43,805 nt of DNA from Candidatus Saccharimonadota bacterium. GTDB lineage: Bacteria; Patescibacteriota; Saccharimonadia; Saccharimonadales; Saccharimonadaceae. Numbering within the stretch: the first letter of the stretch is position 1; each line of letters starts with the position of its first letter. A program made the position numbers and the translations under genes. The DNA is taken from NCBI GenBank assembly GCA_009785325.1, contig WQWN01000007.1, positions 1 to 43,805 on the forward strand, written 5' to 3'. Below are positions 8,289-17,215 of the stretch, one piece after another. The notes under the pieces are model-generated. The model was not told where the DNA came from. It did not search any database and saw only the letters and a program-made list of their open reading frames with translations.

Positions 8289-11249
8289 ATGGCGAGGTCG
8301 CTAATCAGAGGTGCGGGGAAGTGGGATTTGAGCTGGGAGAATTCCGAGCTTGCTGGTGATGCGGCGGATAAGTTGCAGGGGATGGAGTCGCGAGTTGCGA
8401 AACCACTACGAAGACTCTCTGAGGCGGTTGAGACGGCGAAGGCAGGAGAAGAGATTTCGTACAGGGGGCGGAGAGACTCATCGAACCGCAAGAAGAGTAC
8501 GACAGGCAGAGCGATGAAATGGATGACGCTGGCGCCGATCGGTGGAGTGATGGCATTGGTGATTTTGGGTATTGTAGTGTTTTTGGGGCTGATTACACCC
8601 GCGGCGCAGATTAATCACATCGTGGAGATGGTGACGGGGAAAAATAATTTCGGGGATATGGTGTGGGATGCACGATTTGTGCGGAATTTAGAACTGAAAC
8701 TGAGCAATACGACAAGTGGAACGCCGACCGGTGTAGAAGCGAGGTTCCGAGTGATGACGGCGGACATAGCAGAGAGATTTGAGGTAAATGGATTTATTTT
8801 GCGCGATGCGGCAGGAGAAGAGATTCCGGCAAGGAGTGGTGATGCGCACTTGGTGGCGTCGATCGTAGATACGCGGGCGAGGAATGCTGTGTATACGGCG
8901 GAAAATATCGCGGCGGCGATGGAGACGAATATGGACCTACGGACGAGGATTGAGCGAGTTTATAACCCGAGGTGGGCAGTTTGGTATGATCAGGGAAGTG
9001 TGACTTTTCGGCAGAGGCATGATCTATGGCGAAACAGCAGTGGAGTGGAGAGGCCTGAGGGCGATGTGACTGATCTGATGGTGTGGGAACAGATGTCATC
9101 CCAGACAGGACAGAATACAAACCCACGAGCAAGTGCTGATTTGATAGCGGTGGACGGCGAAGATAGTGCTGCAGAAGCAGAAGGTATGCGGAGACAAAAT
9201 GCGGTGACGCAGCAAAGAACGCAGGAAATGCAGGGTGTAGTGGAAGGGTTTAATGGAGCGAATGCTAAAGTGATGGCTGAACAGATTATCCGCGGACTGA
9301 GTGCGTTAAATATTGTGCAGGGAATTTGTGACGTATTTGGAATTATTGATTTTGTGGGACGAAATCTAAAAGGAATGTGGGCGGGACAGCTCGGGCAAAA
9401 TTTTATGCAGCTAGGTGCAGTGGCGGGACAAATTCAGGCAGCAGACGGAAGTGCGGATCCTGATGTGATTTCGGCGATCGGGAATCGAATCAATGCGGAG
9501 AGTAGTTTCGAGATGGAAGATGGAAGTATGAGTGCGCCAAGGTCCGGTACTATGGGACAGGCTTTTATGTATGTGTCGGGGGAAGCGCCGATTACAGAAC
9601 TAAATGGCAGTACGAGGCGATGGGTAACGGGCGGGCTGGAAGGACAGCCGCAAGTCGGGGGGGTATTGGCGCAGATGTGGAGTGGTGGAATCGCAGGAAT
9701 ATGTAGTGCAGCAACAAATCCGTCCGTAAGAGTGGCGACGACGATCGCGGGAGTGTTGGTTTTGCCGACACTTGGTGCGGGTGTAGCGATAGGAGGGTTA
9801 TTATTAGGAATAATCGGATCTCGGCAAATGGATTATGTGGCAGGAATGGTGGCGCCGATGGCGGTGAGGATTATGGGCGGGCAGATCGTGGGAGAAGATT
9901 CAGTTGGAGAGGAATATCTGGATGCAACAATAATTGGTGGATTGAATTTGCGCGGACGAGCGAATATGGCGAGTGGGATTCCAGGAATCGGAGTAGGAGG
10001 AGCGCAGGAAGTTTTTGCGGCGCATCAGGCGTATCGAGCGCGGATCGCGAAACAGGAGCGGAGTGAGCGAAGTCCGTTTGACGTGACGAGTCGCCATACT
10101 TTTCTGGGTAGTTTAACTGTGCGGATGATGCCTCATGTGGGTGTGATGAATTCGGCGAGTGGAGTTTTAGGGATGATGGGATCGATGGTGAATCGATCAG
10201 CGCGAATAGTGACACCAGCAGCTAGCGCACTGGATACGGCAGGATTTCAACAAGAGCTGGAAGTATGTAGAGATGCGGATTATCAGGAAATTGGAATTGC
10301 GACGGATCCGTTTTGTAACCCTATTTTCGGAATTCCACAGCGGTATCTGGCGATAAGTCCTGAAGACGTTCTCAGAGAGCTGGAAGCGCGGGGCGAGATC
10401 GAGATAGCGGAAGACGGGCGATCGAGAATTTTGAATAATTATTTCGGTAATCCTGAAAATGATATGACGGGACTGAGGCGATTCGAGAGACACTGCGCAG
10501 GACGACGAGACCCATTAACCGTGGGTAGCTCGGCAGATGCTAGAGGCGAACACTGTGTGGCAAGGGATGGCGAAGATAATCGTGTATTGATGCTTTATGC
10601 GCTGTTTTTGATCGATGACAGGATCGAGGATAACCTGAGCGGGGACGGGATGAGGATCGTGAATAGTACGCCAGAAACAGGCGCGGGAGTGGATGGCGAT
10701 GCGGGATGCGACGATGAGCAAAGTTGTGCTGAGAGAATTGTGGAGCTCGTGGAGGAAGGGCGAATTTCGGATGTGGGGGAGAGTGGGTGGCTGGAGGCGA
10801 TGAGGCGAGTGGCGGCAGGTGAAGGTATGCAGCCGAGTGTTTGCGAAGGGGAAGCGATCGGGCGGGGAAGTATGATGGTGGACGTGACACTAGCGAGCGC
10901 ACTAGTCCGACTAGCAGGAAGATATGAGATTGAGATCGAAGGGTTTGGTTTTGTGGGGGACGAAGCGGTGCGATGTGATGGTGGCTATTTTACGCGAGGG
11001 ATGGCGGTGAGAATTTCGGGATTAGGAGACTTTGAAGAGATTGATTTCGAAGTGGGGCAAGTGGAAGAGATTAGTAGGTTTGTACGAGATTTTGTCGGAG
11101 CGGTGCGGAATATGAATCCGAATGCAACAGTACATATCGGGCAGACTGAATGTAGCGCGATGTTTGCGAGCAGTTTGAGAGGGCTACCGAGAATTTTCCG
11201 TGACGAGGGGCGAGGGTGTGATCATATTTATCTGGCGGTAGTACTATGA
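8289..11249 (+). CDS. Large membrane-anchored secretion-locus protein, unrecognised
   Basis: This 986-residue protein is not matched to a named family. Residues 1-78 are charged and cytoplasmic. A membrane helix lies at about 79-102, followed by a long presumably extracytoplasmic region. A second hydrophobic block is at about 481-510 (TTIAGVLVLPTLGAGVAIGG). The region after about 660 contains many Cys pairs (EVCRDADY, DPFCNPIFG, CDDEQSCAE). The last 120 residues, with DVTLASALVRLAGRYEIEI, FTRGMAVRISGL and a terminal DHIYLAVV, loosely recall the M15/DD-carboxypeptidase layout, but the expected His and Asp zinc ligands of the first motif are missing. It overlaps the hydrolase gene (ATGA), which suggests the two products work on the wall together. 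Confidence 0.5.
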   Translation: MARSLIRGAGKWDLSWENSELAGDAADKLQGMESRVAKPLRRLSEAVETAKAGEEISYRGRRDSSNRKKSTTGRAMKWMTLAPIGGVMALVILGIVVFLGLITPAAQINHIVEMVTGKNNFGDMVWDARFVRNLELKLSNTTSGTPTGVEARFRVMTADIAERFEVNGFILRDAAGEEIPARSGDAHLVASIVDTRARNAVYTAENIAAAMETNMDLRTRIERVYNPRWAVWYDQGSVTFRQRHDLWRNSSGVERPEGDVTDLMVWEQMSSQTGQNTNPRASADLIAVDGEDSAAEAEGMRRQNAVTQQRTQEMQGVVEGFNGANAKVMAEQIIRGLSALNIVQGICDVFGIIDFVGRNLKGMWAGQLGQNFMQLGAVAGQIQAADGSADPDVISAIGNRINAESSFEMEDGSMSAPRSGTMGQAFMYVSGEAPITELNGSTRRWVTGGLEGQPQVGGVLAQMWSGGIAGICSAATNPSVRVATTIAGVLVLPTLGAGVAIGGLLLGIIGSRQMDYVAGMVAPMAVRIMGGQIVGEDSVGEEYLDATIIGGLNLRGRANMASGIPGIGVGGAQEVFAAHQAYRARIAKQERSERSPFDVTSRHTFLGSLTVRMMPHVGVMNSASGVLGMMGSMVNRSARIVTPAASALDTAGFQQELEVCRDADYQEIGIATDPFCNPIFGIPQRYLAISPEDVLRELEARGEIEIAEDGRSRILNNYFGNPENDMTGLRRFERHCAGRRDPLTVGSSADARGEHCVARDGEDNRVLMLYALFLIDDRIEDNLSGDGMRIVNSTPETGAGVDGDAGCDDEQSCAERIVELVEEGRISDVGESGWLEAMRRVAAGEGMQPSVCEGEAIGRGSMMVDVTLASALVRLAGRYEIEIEGFGFVGDEAVRCDGGYFTRGMAVRISGLGDFEEIDFEVGQVEEISRFVRDFVGAVRNMNPNATVHIGQTECSAMFASSLRGLPRIFRDEGRGCDHIYLAVVL

Positions 11250-12544
11250 GACAGCGGGTTTTAATTATACTGTGTGCAGTGGTGGTTGCGGTGGTAAATT
11301 CTGGAGTTGTAGCGGCGGTGCCAGACTGGGACTGGTTTTCGGATAATAATATTTTGTTTTATATACCCGAAGGAGAGATGGGGAGGTTTGCGGGGGCGTG
11401 TGATGTGAGCGATGGGCGAGGACTGAGAATTACGGTTTCGGGAGCGACAGCAGCGGAGAAGATTTGGAGTGGACTGATCCGCGGAGGTCTGAACGCGGCA
11501 CAGGCGGCGGGCGTGATGGGTAATTTGTGGGAGGAGTCGAATTTTTCACCGACGATTCAAGAAATTCAATTCCGCGGACAAAGTATTTGGAATCCGAGTA
11601 CGTCGCATGGAATTGGGCTGGCGCAGTGGAGTTTTGGGCGGAGGATTGCACTGCTGCATGTATTAGAGGAGCGCGGTCTAGTTCATTATATCGAAAATTG
11701 GCAGACATATAGTGTGGGTGGAGATGAGCTGATTGAGCGCGGACTGATCCCGGCGGATGATTTGAATTTATTGTTTGCGATACAAATTCAGTTTATTTTT
11801 GACGAGATGGCGGTGAGGACGCTGAGGAATGGTGGACCAATAACTGAAATAGAAGGACTGCGAGCGACGACGACACCCGAAGAAGCGGCTGAGTTCTTTA
11901 ATTGGAATTTCGAACGACCAGCGAATCCAGATCCAAGGGCGAGGCAGGCGAAAGCACGTGAGATTTATGAGGAGTTTCGTGGGACTGAGGCGAATATCAT
12001 GCCTGAGTGTGATTATGGCGGGCTGATTGAAACTGTGCTGGCGTATGCGTGGCCGACTTATCACGCGCCACCGTTTTTGGAGATGATGCCAGCGTATCGG
12101 GCGGCAGTGGATCGAGCGCGGAGTGAGGGGCGATATGTAGGTGGCGGGATACATCCAGGAATTGATTGTGGTGGATTTACAACAACGCTTATCTATGACA
12201 GTGGATGGGATCGAGGGTTTAATCATAATGCGAGAGGCGGTCCGACAGGAACACAAGAAGCATGGGTGATGAATCCCGCGAATGGTTGGGATCGAGTGAA
12301 CCCACACGGAGTAGTGAATACGGCGGATTTGATACCTGGAGATGTAGCATTTACGACAGGACATACGTTTATTTGGGTAGGAGAGATTCCAGGGTTTGGA
12401 GAGATGGGGAATATGAGACTAATGATCGCGTCGGCGTCTTTTAGTACTACGGGGCGAAGTTGGCGAACGCCGATGGCGGGAATGGAAAGCCCATTTACGG
12501 CAGGAAATGAAATAGTGCGCTGGTACCGAAGGATAGGGCAATAA
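11246..12544 (+). CDS. Bifunctional peptidoglycan hydrolase: tail-lysozyme-like plus NlpC/P60-like
   Basis: A signal peptide (about 1-23) leads to a domain at about 70-215. It contains GLNAAQAAGVMGNLWEESNF and GIGLAQWSFGRR, the pattern of phage tail-tip lysozyme (lysozyme_2) domains. The C-terminal domain (about 258-432) has PGIDCGGFTTTLIYDSG with the likely nucleophile C308, and GDVAFTTGHTFIWVG with H373, as in NlpC/P60 or CHAP-type cysteine peptidases. Together they would cut both glycan and peptide links, as VirB1/T4SS-associated lytic enzymes do to let the apparatus through the wall. It lies in a four-gene overlapping run (ATGA upstream, TAATG downstream). The substrate could be the cell's own wall or that of a host or partner bacterium; the sequence does not tell. 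Confidence 0.8.
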   Translation: MRQRVLIILCAVVVAVVNSGVVAAVPDWDWFSDNNILFYIPEGEMGRFAGACDVSDGRGLRITVSGATAAEKIWSGLIRGGLNAAQAAGVMGNLWEESNFSPTIQEIQFRGQSIWNPSTSHGIGLAQWSFGRRIALLHVLEERGLVHYIENWQTYSVGGDELIERGLIPADDLNLLFAIQIQFIFDEMAVRTLRNGGPITEIEGLRATTTPEEAAEFFNWNFERPANPDPRARQAKAREIYEEFRGTEANIMPECDYGGLIETVLAYAWPTYHAPPFLEMMPAYRAAVDRARSEGRYVGGGIHPGIDCGGFTTTLIYDSGWDRGFNHNARGGPTGTQEAWVMNPANGWDRVNPHGVVNTADLIPGDVAFTTGHTFIWVGEIPGFGEMGNMRLMIASASFSTTGRSWRTPMAGMESPFTAGNEIVRWYRRIGQ

Positions 12545-13221
12545 TGAAACAAGTACAACACGAACAATTAACAGATATTCAGCGAAAGTGGTTGAGGATT
12601 GCTTTTGTTCTTGTGATTGGGTTTTTAGTGGTGTGGGTGATTGGCGTGCAGATTTCGAGGATCGGACGCGTGGCGGTGGAAGTGAAATTTGCGCCGTTTG
12701 ACGCGGTAGTGGAGTTGGATGGAGTGAGAGTGAGAAATGGATCCGTAAATTGGATGAGAGAAGGTAAATACATAGTGACTGTAGAGAGAGAAGGTTTTGA
12801 GCGAGTGGAGAGAGAGATAGAAGTCGCGGAGGAGCAGCAAATCCTGGGAATGATGGTAGCTGTGGATGATATAGGGCGCAATATAACTTTGAGGCGGTCG
12901 AGAGATTTTATGATGGTGGAAAGTTTAGCTGGGGGGTTAGCGCGCGAGACAGGAAGACGAGAACGAGAGGACTGGCCGATTCTCAGACACTTACCTGTGC
13001 GAAATATGTTGTTTTCGATTGGTAGCGAGATTGATGAAGATGGTGAGTTGGTGGTTGTGGTGAGATTGGGAAGTGGGGCATTTCAGGAGGCAGCGGTGCG
13101 GGAACTCTTAAGGATCGAACGAGAGGATGAGGATGTGGATTTGATCGATTATAATATTAGGTTTGAGGGTGGAGAGAATCCATTTCGAAGAAATGGAAGT
13201 AGTATTGGAGGGACTGAGTAA
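12544..13221 (+). CDS. Membrane-anchored PEGA-domain protein
   Basis: This 225-residue protein has one N-terminal membrane helix (about 17-39). A PEGA-like domain follows at about 43-95, with FAPFDAVVELDGVRVRNG and EGKYIVTVEREGFERVEREIEV. PEGA domains are small surface beta modules that often bind envelope components. The remaining 130 residues have no recognised domain. It overlaps both neighbours by one base (TAATG), which places it in the wall-hydrolase operon. The role is probably structural on the outer face of the membrane. The PEGA call is from pattern recognition. Confidence 0.65.
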   Translation: MKQVQHEQLTDIQRKWLRIAFVLVIGFLVVWVIGVQISRIGRVAVEVKFAPFDAVVELDGVRVRNGSVNWMREGKYIVTVEREGFERVEREIEVAEEQQILGMMVAVDDIGRNITLRRSRDFMMVESLAGGLARETGRREREDWPILRHLPVRNMLFSIGSEIDEDGELVVVVRLGSGAFQEAAVRELLRIEREDEDVDLIDYNIRFEGGENPFRRNGSSIGGTE

Positions 13222-13817
13222 TGAATCGATGGCTGGCTATATTTTTGGTAGTAGGGGTACTTACAGGGGGGTGTTGGTGGTTTTTCGCAAATTATAAGCG
13301 AGTAGAATTTGAATTTACTAAAGATGCGCGGGAAGTAGTGATTCTGCGGAACGAAGTGGAAGTAGGGAGGTTTACGGAAAATGCAAGTTTCTGGCTAAGG
13401 CGAGGAGAGTTTGAGATGCGGGCAGAGCTGGAAAATTATACAATATTAGCACCGATATTTATAGTGGAAGAGTGGACGACGATCGATGTGGATGTGATAT
13501 TTTCGGATACGAGACTGGCGGAATTATTGACGGATGAAACATCTGAGAGGCTAGAGGCAGTTTTTTGGCGGAATTACTCTGAACTAGTCAGAGATTTTGA
13601 AGTGGTGGAGCGGAGATTGTTTTTACGCGGTGATTGGTATGGAATAGTATTGGAAGAAAGTGGTGTAGAGCGAGGAAATGAACCTGTACGGGTGAGAGGA
13701 ATAATGCAAAGAGTGAGTGGAGAGTGGAGCATAGTAGGCGAACCAGAAGTACTTTTGACAGCAGCAACACATCCTGAAGTGCCTAGAGATATTCTCAGAA
13801 AAATTAATCGTCTCTGA
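13221..13817 (+). CDS. Membrane-anchored protein, PEGA-related in its first half
   Basis: This 198-residue protein has one N-terminal hydrophobic helix (5-24). A beta-rich segment (EVVILRNEVEVGRFTENASFWLRRGEF) follows, whose spacing echoes the PEGA domain of the preceding gene. A mixed C-terminal half (SERLEAVFWRN onward) could be an NTF2-like or similar scaffold. LTGGC near residue 18 is not a canonical lipobox, so a lipoprotein is not claimed. It is the last gene of the secretion locus, joined to the PEGA gene by a TAATG overlap. A 93-base gap with a new promoter follows. The specific function is unknown. Confidence 0.5.
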   Translation: MNRWLAIFLVVGVLTGGCWWFFANYKRVEFEFTKDAREVVILRNEVEVGRFTENASFWLRRGEFEMRAELENYTILAPIFIVEEWTTIDVDVIFSDTRLAELLTDETSERLEAVFWRNYSELVRDFEVVERRLFLRGDWYGIVLEESGVERGNEPVRVRGIMQRVSGEWSIVGEPEVLLTAATHPEVPRDILRKINRL

Positions 13818-13862
13818 TTATCCTAAGTGAAATCCTAGTTTATGAGTGGTGGAATTCTTGGG

Positions 13863-13887
13863 ATTTGAAGGCGATAAGTGGTAAAAT
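13863..13887 (+). promoter_or_regulatory. Extended -10 promoter of gatCAB
   Basis: TGG-TAAAAT has its -10 box at 13882-13887. The best -35 match is TTGGGA about 18 bp upstream. The start codon is at 13911 with AGGAG at 13902-13906, so this transcript has a normal leader. Confidence 0.55.
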
Positions 13888-13910
13888 TAGAAGAGTAAAT
13901 TAGGAGTGTT

Positions 13911-14210
13911 ATGAAGAGTCTGACGAGAGAAAATGCTGAGGAATACGCAAAAAAGTTGATGTTTAATATCCAAGAGAACGAAGTAGATCAACTTGTGAAA
14001 GATTTTCAGGTGATGGCTCAACAATTAAGATGTTTAGAAAAATTACCTGGAATTGAAAGTGTAGAACCGATGACTTTTCCTTTTGAGAATGAAGATGTGA
14101 GGATGAGGGAGGATGAAGTGACTGTAGAATTGAGTCGAGAAGAGGCTTTTAGCAACTGTAAGGACGTGAAAGACGGTGAAGTAAGAGTGCCGAGAGTAGT
14201 AGGAGAATAA
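13911..14210 (+). CDS. gatC: Asp-tRNA(Asn)/Glu-tRNA(Gln) amidotransferase subunit C
   Basis: This 99-residue protein matches GatC, the small subunit that wraps GatA and GatB in the transamidosome. The helical N-terminal half is followed by ESVEPMTFPFENEDVRMREDEV and ends in the conserved DGEVRVPRVVGE. The length is normal. The start is ATG 13911 with AGGAG four bases before. It is the first gene of gatC-gatA-gatB, with only one base between its stop and gatA. The complex forms Gln-tRNA(Gln) and/or Asn-tRNA(Asn) by amidating misacylated tRNA, which is typical of bacteria lacking GlnRS or AsnRS. Confidence 0.9.
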   Translation: MKSLTRENAEEYAKKLMFNIQENEVDQLVKDFQVMAQQLRCLEKLPGIESVEPMTFPFENEDVRMREDEVTVELSREEAFSNCKDVKDGEVRVPRVVGE

Positions 14211-14211
14211 G

Positions 14212-15705
14212 ATGGGTGATTATGATTTCGGAAAAGGACTAAAGAAGATTAGTGAGGAGTTAATAAGTGGGGAGGTGACGAGTGAAGAGTTGGTGGAGGT
14301 GTCTTTGAGGCGGGCGAAAGAGTTTGAGAAATATGGAGCGTTTGTGACATTGTTGGACGATGAGTCTGACAAGAAAGGACTGACTGCTTCCGCCGAAGAA
14401 ACTTCTTCGACTCCGCCTGAAGCAGGCAAGTCTGTTTTGACAGGAATTCCGTATGCGATGAAAGATAACGTTTCGACTACTGGAGTTTTGACGACAGGGT
14501 CGTGTAATATCTTAAGAGATTATGTGCCGATATTTGATGCAACTTGTTATAGGAAGCTGAGTGAGGCTGGAGCGGTTATGGTGGGGAAAACTGTACTAGA
14601 TGAATTAGCAATGGGAGGAAGTGGATTAACTGGGTATACTGGACCAGTTGTAAACCCATGGGATGAAACAAGGCAGACTGGAGGATCTAGTGCGGGAAGT
14701 GCAGTGGCGGTAGCGCTTGGAGTTGTGCCGTACGCAATAGGTACAGATACAGGAGATTCAATCCGAAATCCGGCAGGTAATTTAGGGGTTGTAGGATATA
14801 AACCAACGTACGGGATGATTTCACGATGGGGAGTGTTTGCTTTTGCTTCTAGCATGGATACTGTCGGAGTTTTGGCGCGAAGTGTGCGCGATGCGGCGAT
14901 TGTGGCTGATACAATGCGCGGGCGGGATGAGTTAGATATGACTTCGTACGATAGCGGGGAGTTGGTTGATGGGTTGGATGGAGACGTAAAAGGTAAGAAG
15001 TTGTTTGTAGTAAAGGAGTTAGCGGAAGAGTTGAAAGAGCATTCACTGGATATTTATGAGAATTATCTAGAGACGATCGAGGTCGCACGAAAAGCTGGGA
15101 TGGAGGTGCTGGAGGAGTCGGTAGACCGAGAACTACTAAAGTGTGTGTGTGGAGTATATTTTGCGATAAGTTGTGCAGAGGCAACAAGTAATAATTCAAA
15201 TTTGACAGGAGTTATTTTCGGGGTGCGAGAGGACGGAGCGACACCGGATGAAGTGATGATCAATACCCGTACAAAAGGTTTTTCTGAATTTGTGAAGAAG
15301 CGATTTGTGCTAGGGAGTTATATTTTACAGGCTGAGAATCAGGAAAAATTATTTAAAAATGCCCAGCGAGTGCGACGATTGGTTGTAGATAGATTTAATG
15401 AATTATTTGAGAAATATGATGGGTGGTTGGCGCCGAATGCGATGGGTATTGCGCCAAAAATTGACGAAGAAGTGGATAGACTAAGTAATAGTTATTTGAT
15501 TTTGAGTCAGTATTTAGCGATTGCTAATTTTGGAGGATTTCCAAGTGTGACGATCCCGAGTGGAGTGGTGCGTAATAATCCAGTCGGTGTGAATATAACT
15601 GCAAAAGCGAAGGATGATGCGGGAGCTTTAAATATCGCGGTGGTAATGGAGAAAGTGATTGGGTTTAAGGCGCTAGACGAAAAGCTTGAGGAGATGAGCC
15701 GATGA
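14212..15705 (+). CDS. gatA: Asp/Glu-tRNA amidotransferase subunit A (amidase)
   Basis: This 497-residue amidase-signature enzyme releases ammonia from Gln or Asn for GatB. The Ser-cisSer-Lys triad is visible. The Lys is K84 in GIPYAMKDNV, and the signature follows as QTGGSSAGSAVAVALG and TDTGDSIRNPAG with the catalytic Ser. The common DTGGS motif reads DTGDS here, a variant I recall from other GatA proteins and so probably functional. Just before the amidase core, 14384-14425 is a C-rich 42-base palindromic segment that fits in frame and makes an odd TSSTPPEAGK stretch (see findings). AGGAG in the end of gatC is the SD site. The stop overlaps gatB (ATGA). Confidence 0.95.
   Translation: MGDYDFGKGLKKISEELISGEVTSEELVEVSLRRAKEFEKYGAFVTLLDDESDKKGLTASAEETSSTPPEAGKSVLTGIPYAMKDNVSTTGVLTTGSCNILRDYVPIFDATCYRKLSEAGAVMVGKTVLDELAMGGSGLTGYTGPVVNPWDETRQTGGSSAGSAVAVALGVVPYAIGTDTGDSIRNPAGNLGVVGYKPTYGMISRWGVFAFASSMDTVGVLARSVRDAAIVADTMRGRDELDMTSYDSGELVDGLDGDVKGKKLFVVKELAEELKEHSLDIYENYLETIEVARKAGMEVLEESVDRELLKCVCGVYFAISCAEATSNNSNLTGVIFGVREDGATPDEVMINTRTKGFSEFVKKRFVLGSYILQAENQEKLFKNAQRVRRLVVDRFNELFEKYDGWLAPNAMGIAPKIDEEVDRLSNSYLILSQYLAIANFGGFPSVTIPSGVVRNNPVGVNITAKAKDDAGALNIAVVMEKVIGFKALDEKLEEMSR
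14384..14425. repeat. In-frame palindromic element inside gatA
   Basis: An outer inverted repeat CTGCTTC (14384-14390) / GAAGCAG (14419-14425) encloses an inner one, CGAAGAA (14394-14400) / TTCTTCG (14403-14409). It is C-rich within strongly G-rich coding sequence and its length is a multiple of three (42 bases). Confidence 0.6.
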
Positions 15706-17153
15706 AAAATGCAATAAAAGATATAACGAAAGAGTTTGATATCGTGATCGGACTAGAAGTTCATTGTGTACTGACGACGAAGTCAAAGAATTTTTCTGGG
15801 GCGCGGAATGAGTTCACGAGTGAGGCGAATGCCAATATTTCGGAGGTTTGTTTAGGGTTTCCTGGAACACTACCTGTAGTGAATAAGGAAGCGGTGCGGA
15901 AAGCGCTGATGGCGGCGCTAGCGATGAATTGTAAGACACCCAATGAAATTGTGTTTGATCGGAAAAATTATTATTATCCCGACGTACCAAAAAATTATCA
16001 ATTAACTCAAGCAACGAAGCCTGTAGGAGTGGATGGGTATGTGATGGTGGTAATGAAGGATGGCGATAAAAGAATTGGGATTCATGACACACACCTAGAG
16101 GAAGACGCGGCGGCGATGGATCATTTTAAGGATTATTCGCTAATTGATTATAATCGGGCGGGCGGGCCGCTATTAGAGACTGTGACGACGCCATGTATTT
16201 ATAGTGCGGATGAAGCGGTGGCGTTTTTAGAAACTCTGCGCTCTATATTTTTGTACTGCGGGATCGCGGAAGCGGATCCGAAGAAAGGACAGATCCGTTG
16301 TGATGTTAACATCAGTTTGAAACCTAAAGGCAGTGAAATATTAGGGACGCGCGTGGAAATGAAGAACATAAACTCGTTCACAAACGTGAGGATGGCGATT
16401 GAGAGCGAAGCTGTGAGACAGGCGGATATTCTAAGGAAAGGTGGGGAGTTAACACAAGAAACCCGGCGGTTTGATGATGTGAAAGGGAAGACTTTTTCGA
16501 TGAGAAGTAAGGCGGACGCAGTGGATTATAAGTACTATTTAGAACCAAATTTAGTACCTGTGAAAGTTTCTGATGAGTGGATTAGTGAGATCCGAGATGA
16601 AATTCCGATGTTGCAATTTGAGAGGATCGAGAAATATATAGAGTGGGGTTTAAGTCGAGGAGATGCGATAGTATTAGCGCGGGAGAAGGGTGTAGCGGAT
16701 TATTTTGAAGATATAGTAAGTGGGGGTGTGACTGTGAGTGTGGCAGCGAACTGGATAGTGGAAGTGATGCTCGGATACCTCGCGAAGCTTGGTTTAGAAA
16801 TTGGTGATATATCGGTAAAATCGGGAATGTTAGTGGAGTTGATTAGTATGGTGGAAAGTGGGAAAGTGTCGAGAAACCAAGCAAAAGACGTATTGGAAAT
16901 AGCAATTGAAAAGAGTGAAGACCCAGTGAAACTAATAGATAAAATGGGAATGAGTCAGATTTCGGATGACGAGGAAATCCGGAATATAGTGAGGGAAGTT
17001 TTAAAGGAGCAGGTAGCAAGTGTAGAACAATATCGTGGCGGAGATGAAAAAGTATTAAACTTCCTAGTAGGACAAGTAATGCGTAAAACTGGGGGTAAGG
17101 CAAATCCAGGAATGACACGAGGAATCGTGGTTGAGGAGATTACGAAGGGGTGA
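15702..17153 (+). CDS. gatB: Asp/Glu-tRNA amidotransferase subunit B
   Basis: This 483-residue protein has all the GatB landmarks. The N-terminal DIVIGLEVHCVLTTKSKNF is followed by VCLGFPGTLPVVN and by FDRKNYYYPDVPKNYQLTQ. The synthetase core continues with EEDAAAMDH, SLIDYNRAGGPLLE, IRCDVNIS and VEMKNINSF. The C-terminal YqeY-like tail ends GKANPGMTRGIVVEE. GatB binds the misacylated tRNA, activates the acyl side chain with ATP and transfers ammonia from GatA. The length is normal. The ATG overlaps the gatA stop (ATGA), so expression is coupled. Confidence 0.96.
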   Translation: MKNAIKDITKEFDIVIGLEVHCVLTTKSKNFSGARNEFTSEANANISEVCLGFPGTLPVVNKEAVRKALMAALAMNCKTPNEIVFDRKNYYYPDVPKNYQLTQATKPVGVDGYVMVVMKDGDKRIGIHDTHLEEDAAAMDHFKDYSLIDYNRAGGPLLETVTTPCIYSADEAVAFLETLRSIFLYCGIAEADPKKGQIRCDVNISLKPKGSEILGTRVEMKNINSFTNVRMAIESEAVRQADILRKGGELTQETRRFDDVKGKTFSMRSKADAVDYKYYLEPNLVPVKVSDEWISEIRDEIPMLQFERIEKYIEWGLSRGDAIVLAREKGVADYFEDIVSGGVTVSVAANWIVEVMLGYLAKLGLEIGDISVKSGMLVELISMVESGKVSRNQAKDVLEIAIEKSEDPVKLIDKMGMSQISDDEEIRNIVREVLKEQVASVEQYRGGDEKVLNFLVGQVMRKTGGKANPGMTRGIVVEEITKG

Positions 17154-17215
17154 TTAGTGAGTTTTAATTTTGTATACAAATATTGTTCAAAATCGTTCGT
17201 CGAACTGAGGTCACA

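Noticed and set aside
13221-13290. Lipoprotein signal in the 198-residue protein (LTGGC)
   Set aside because: The residue at -3 is not Leu/Val/Ile, so it is not a canonical lipobox. A plain membrane anchor is enough.
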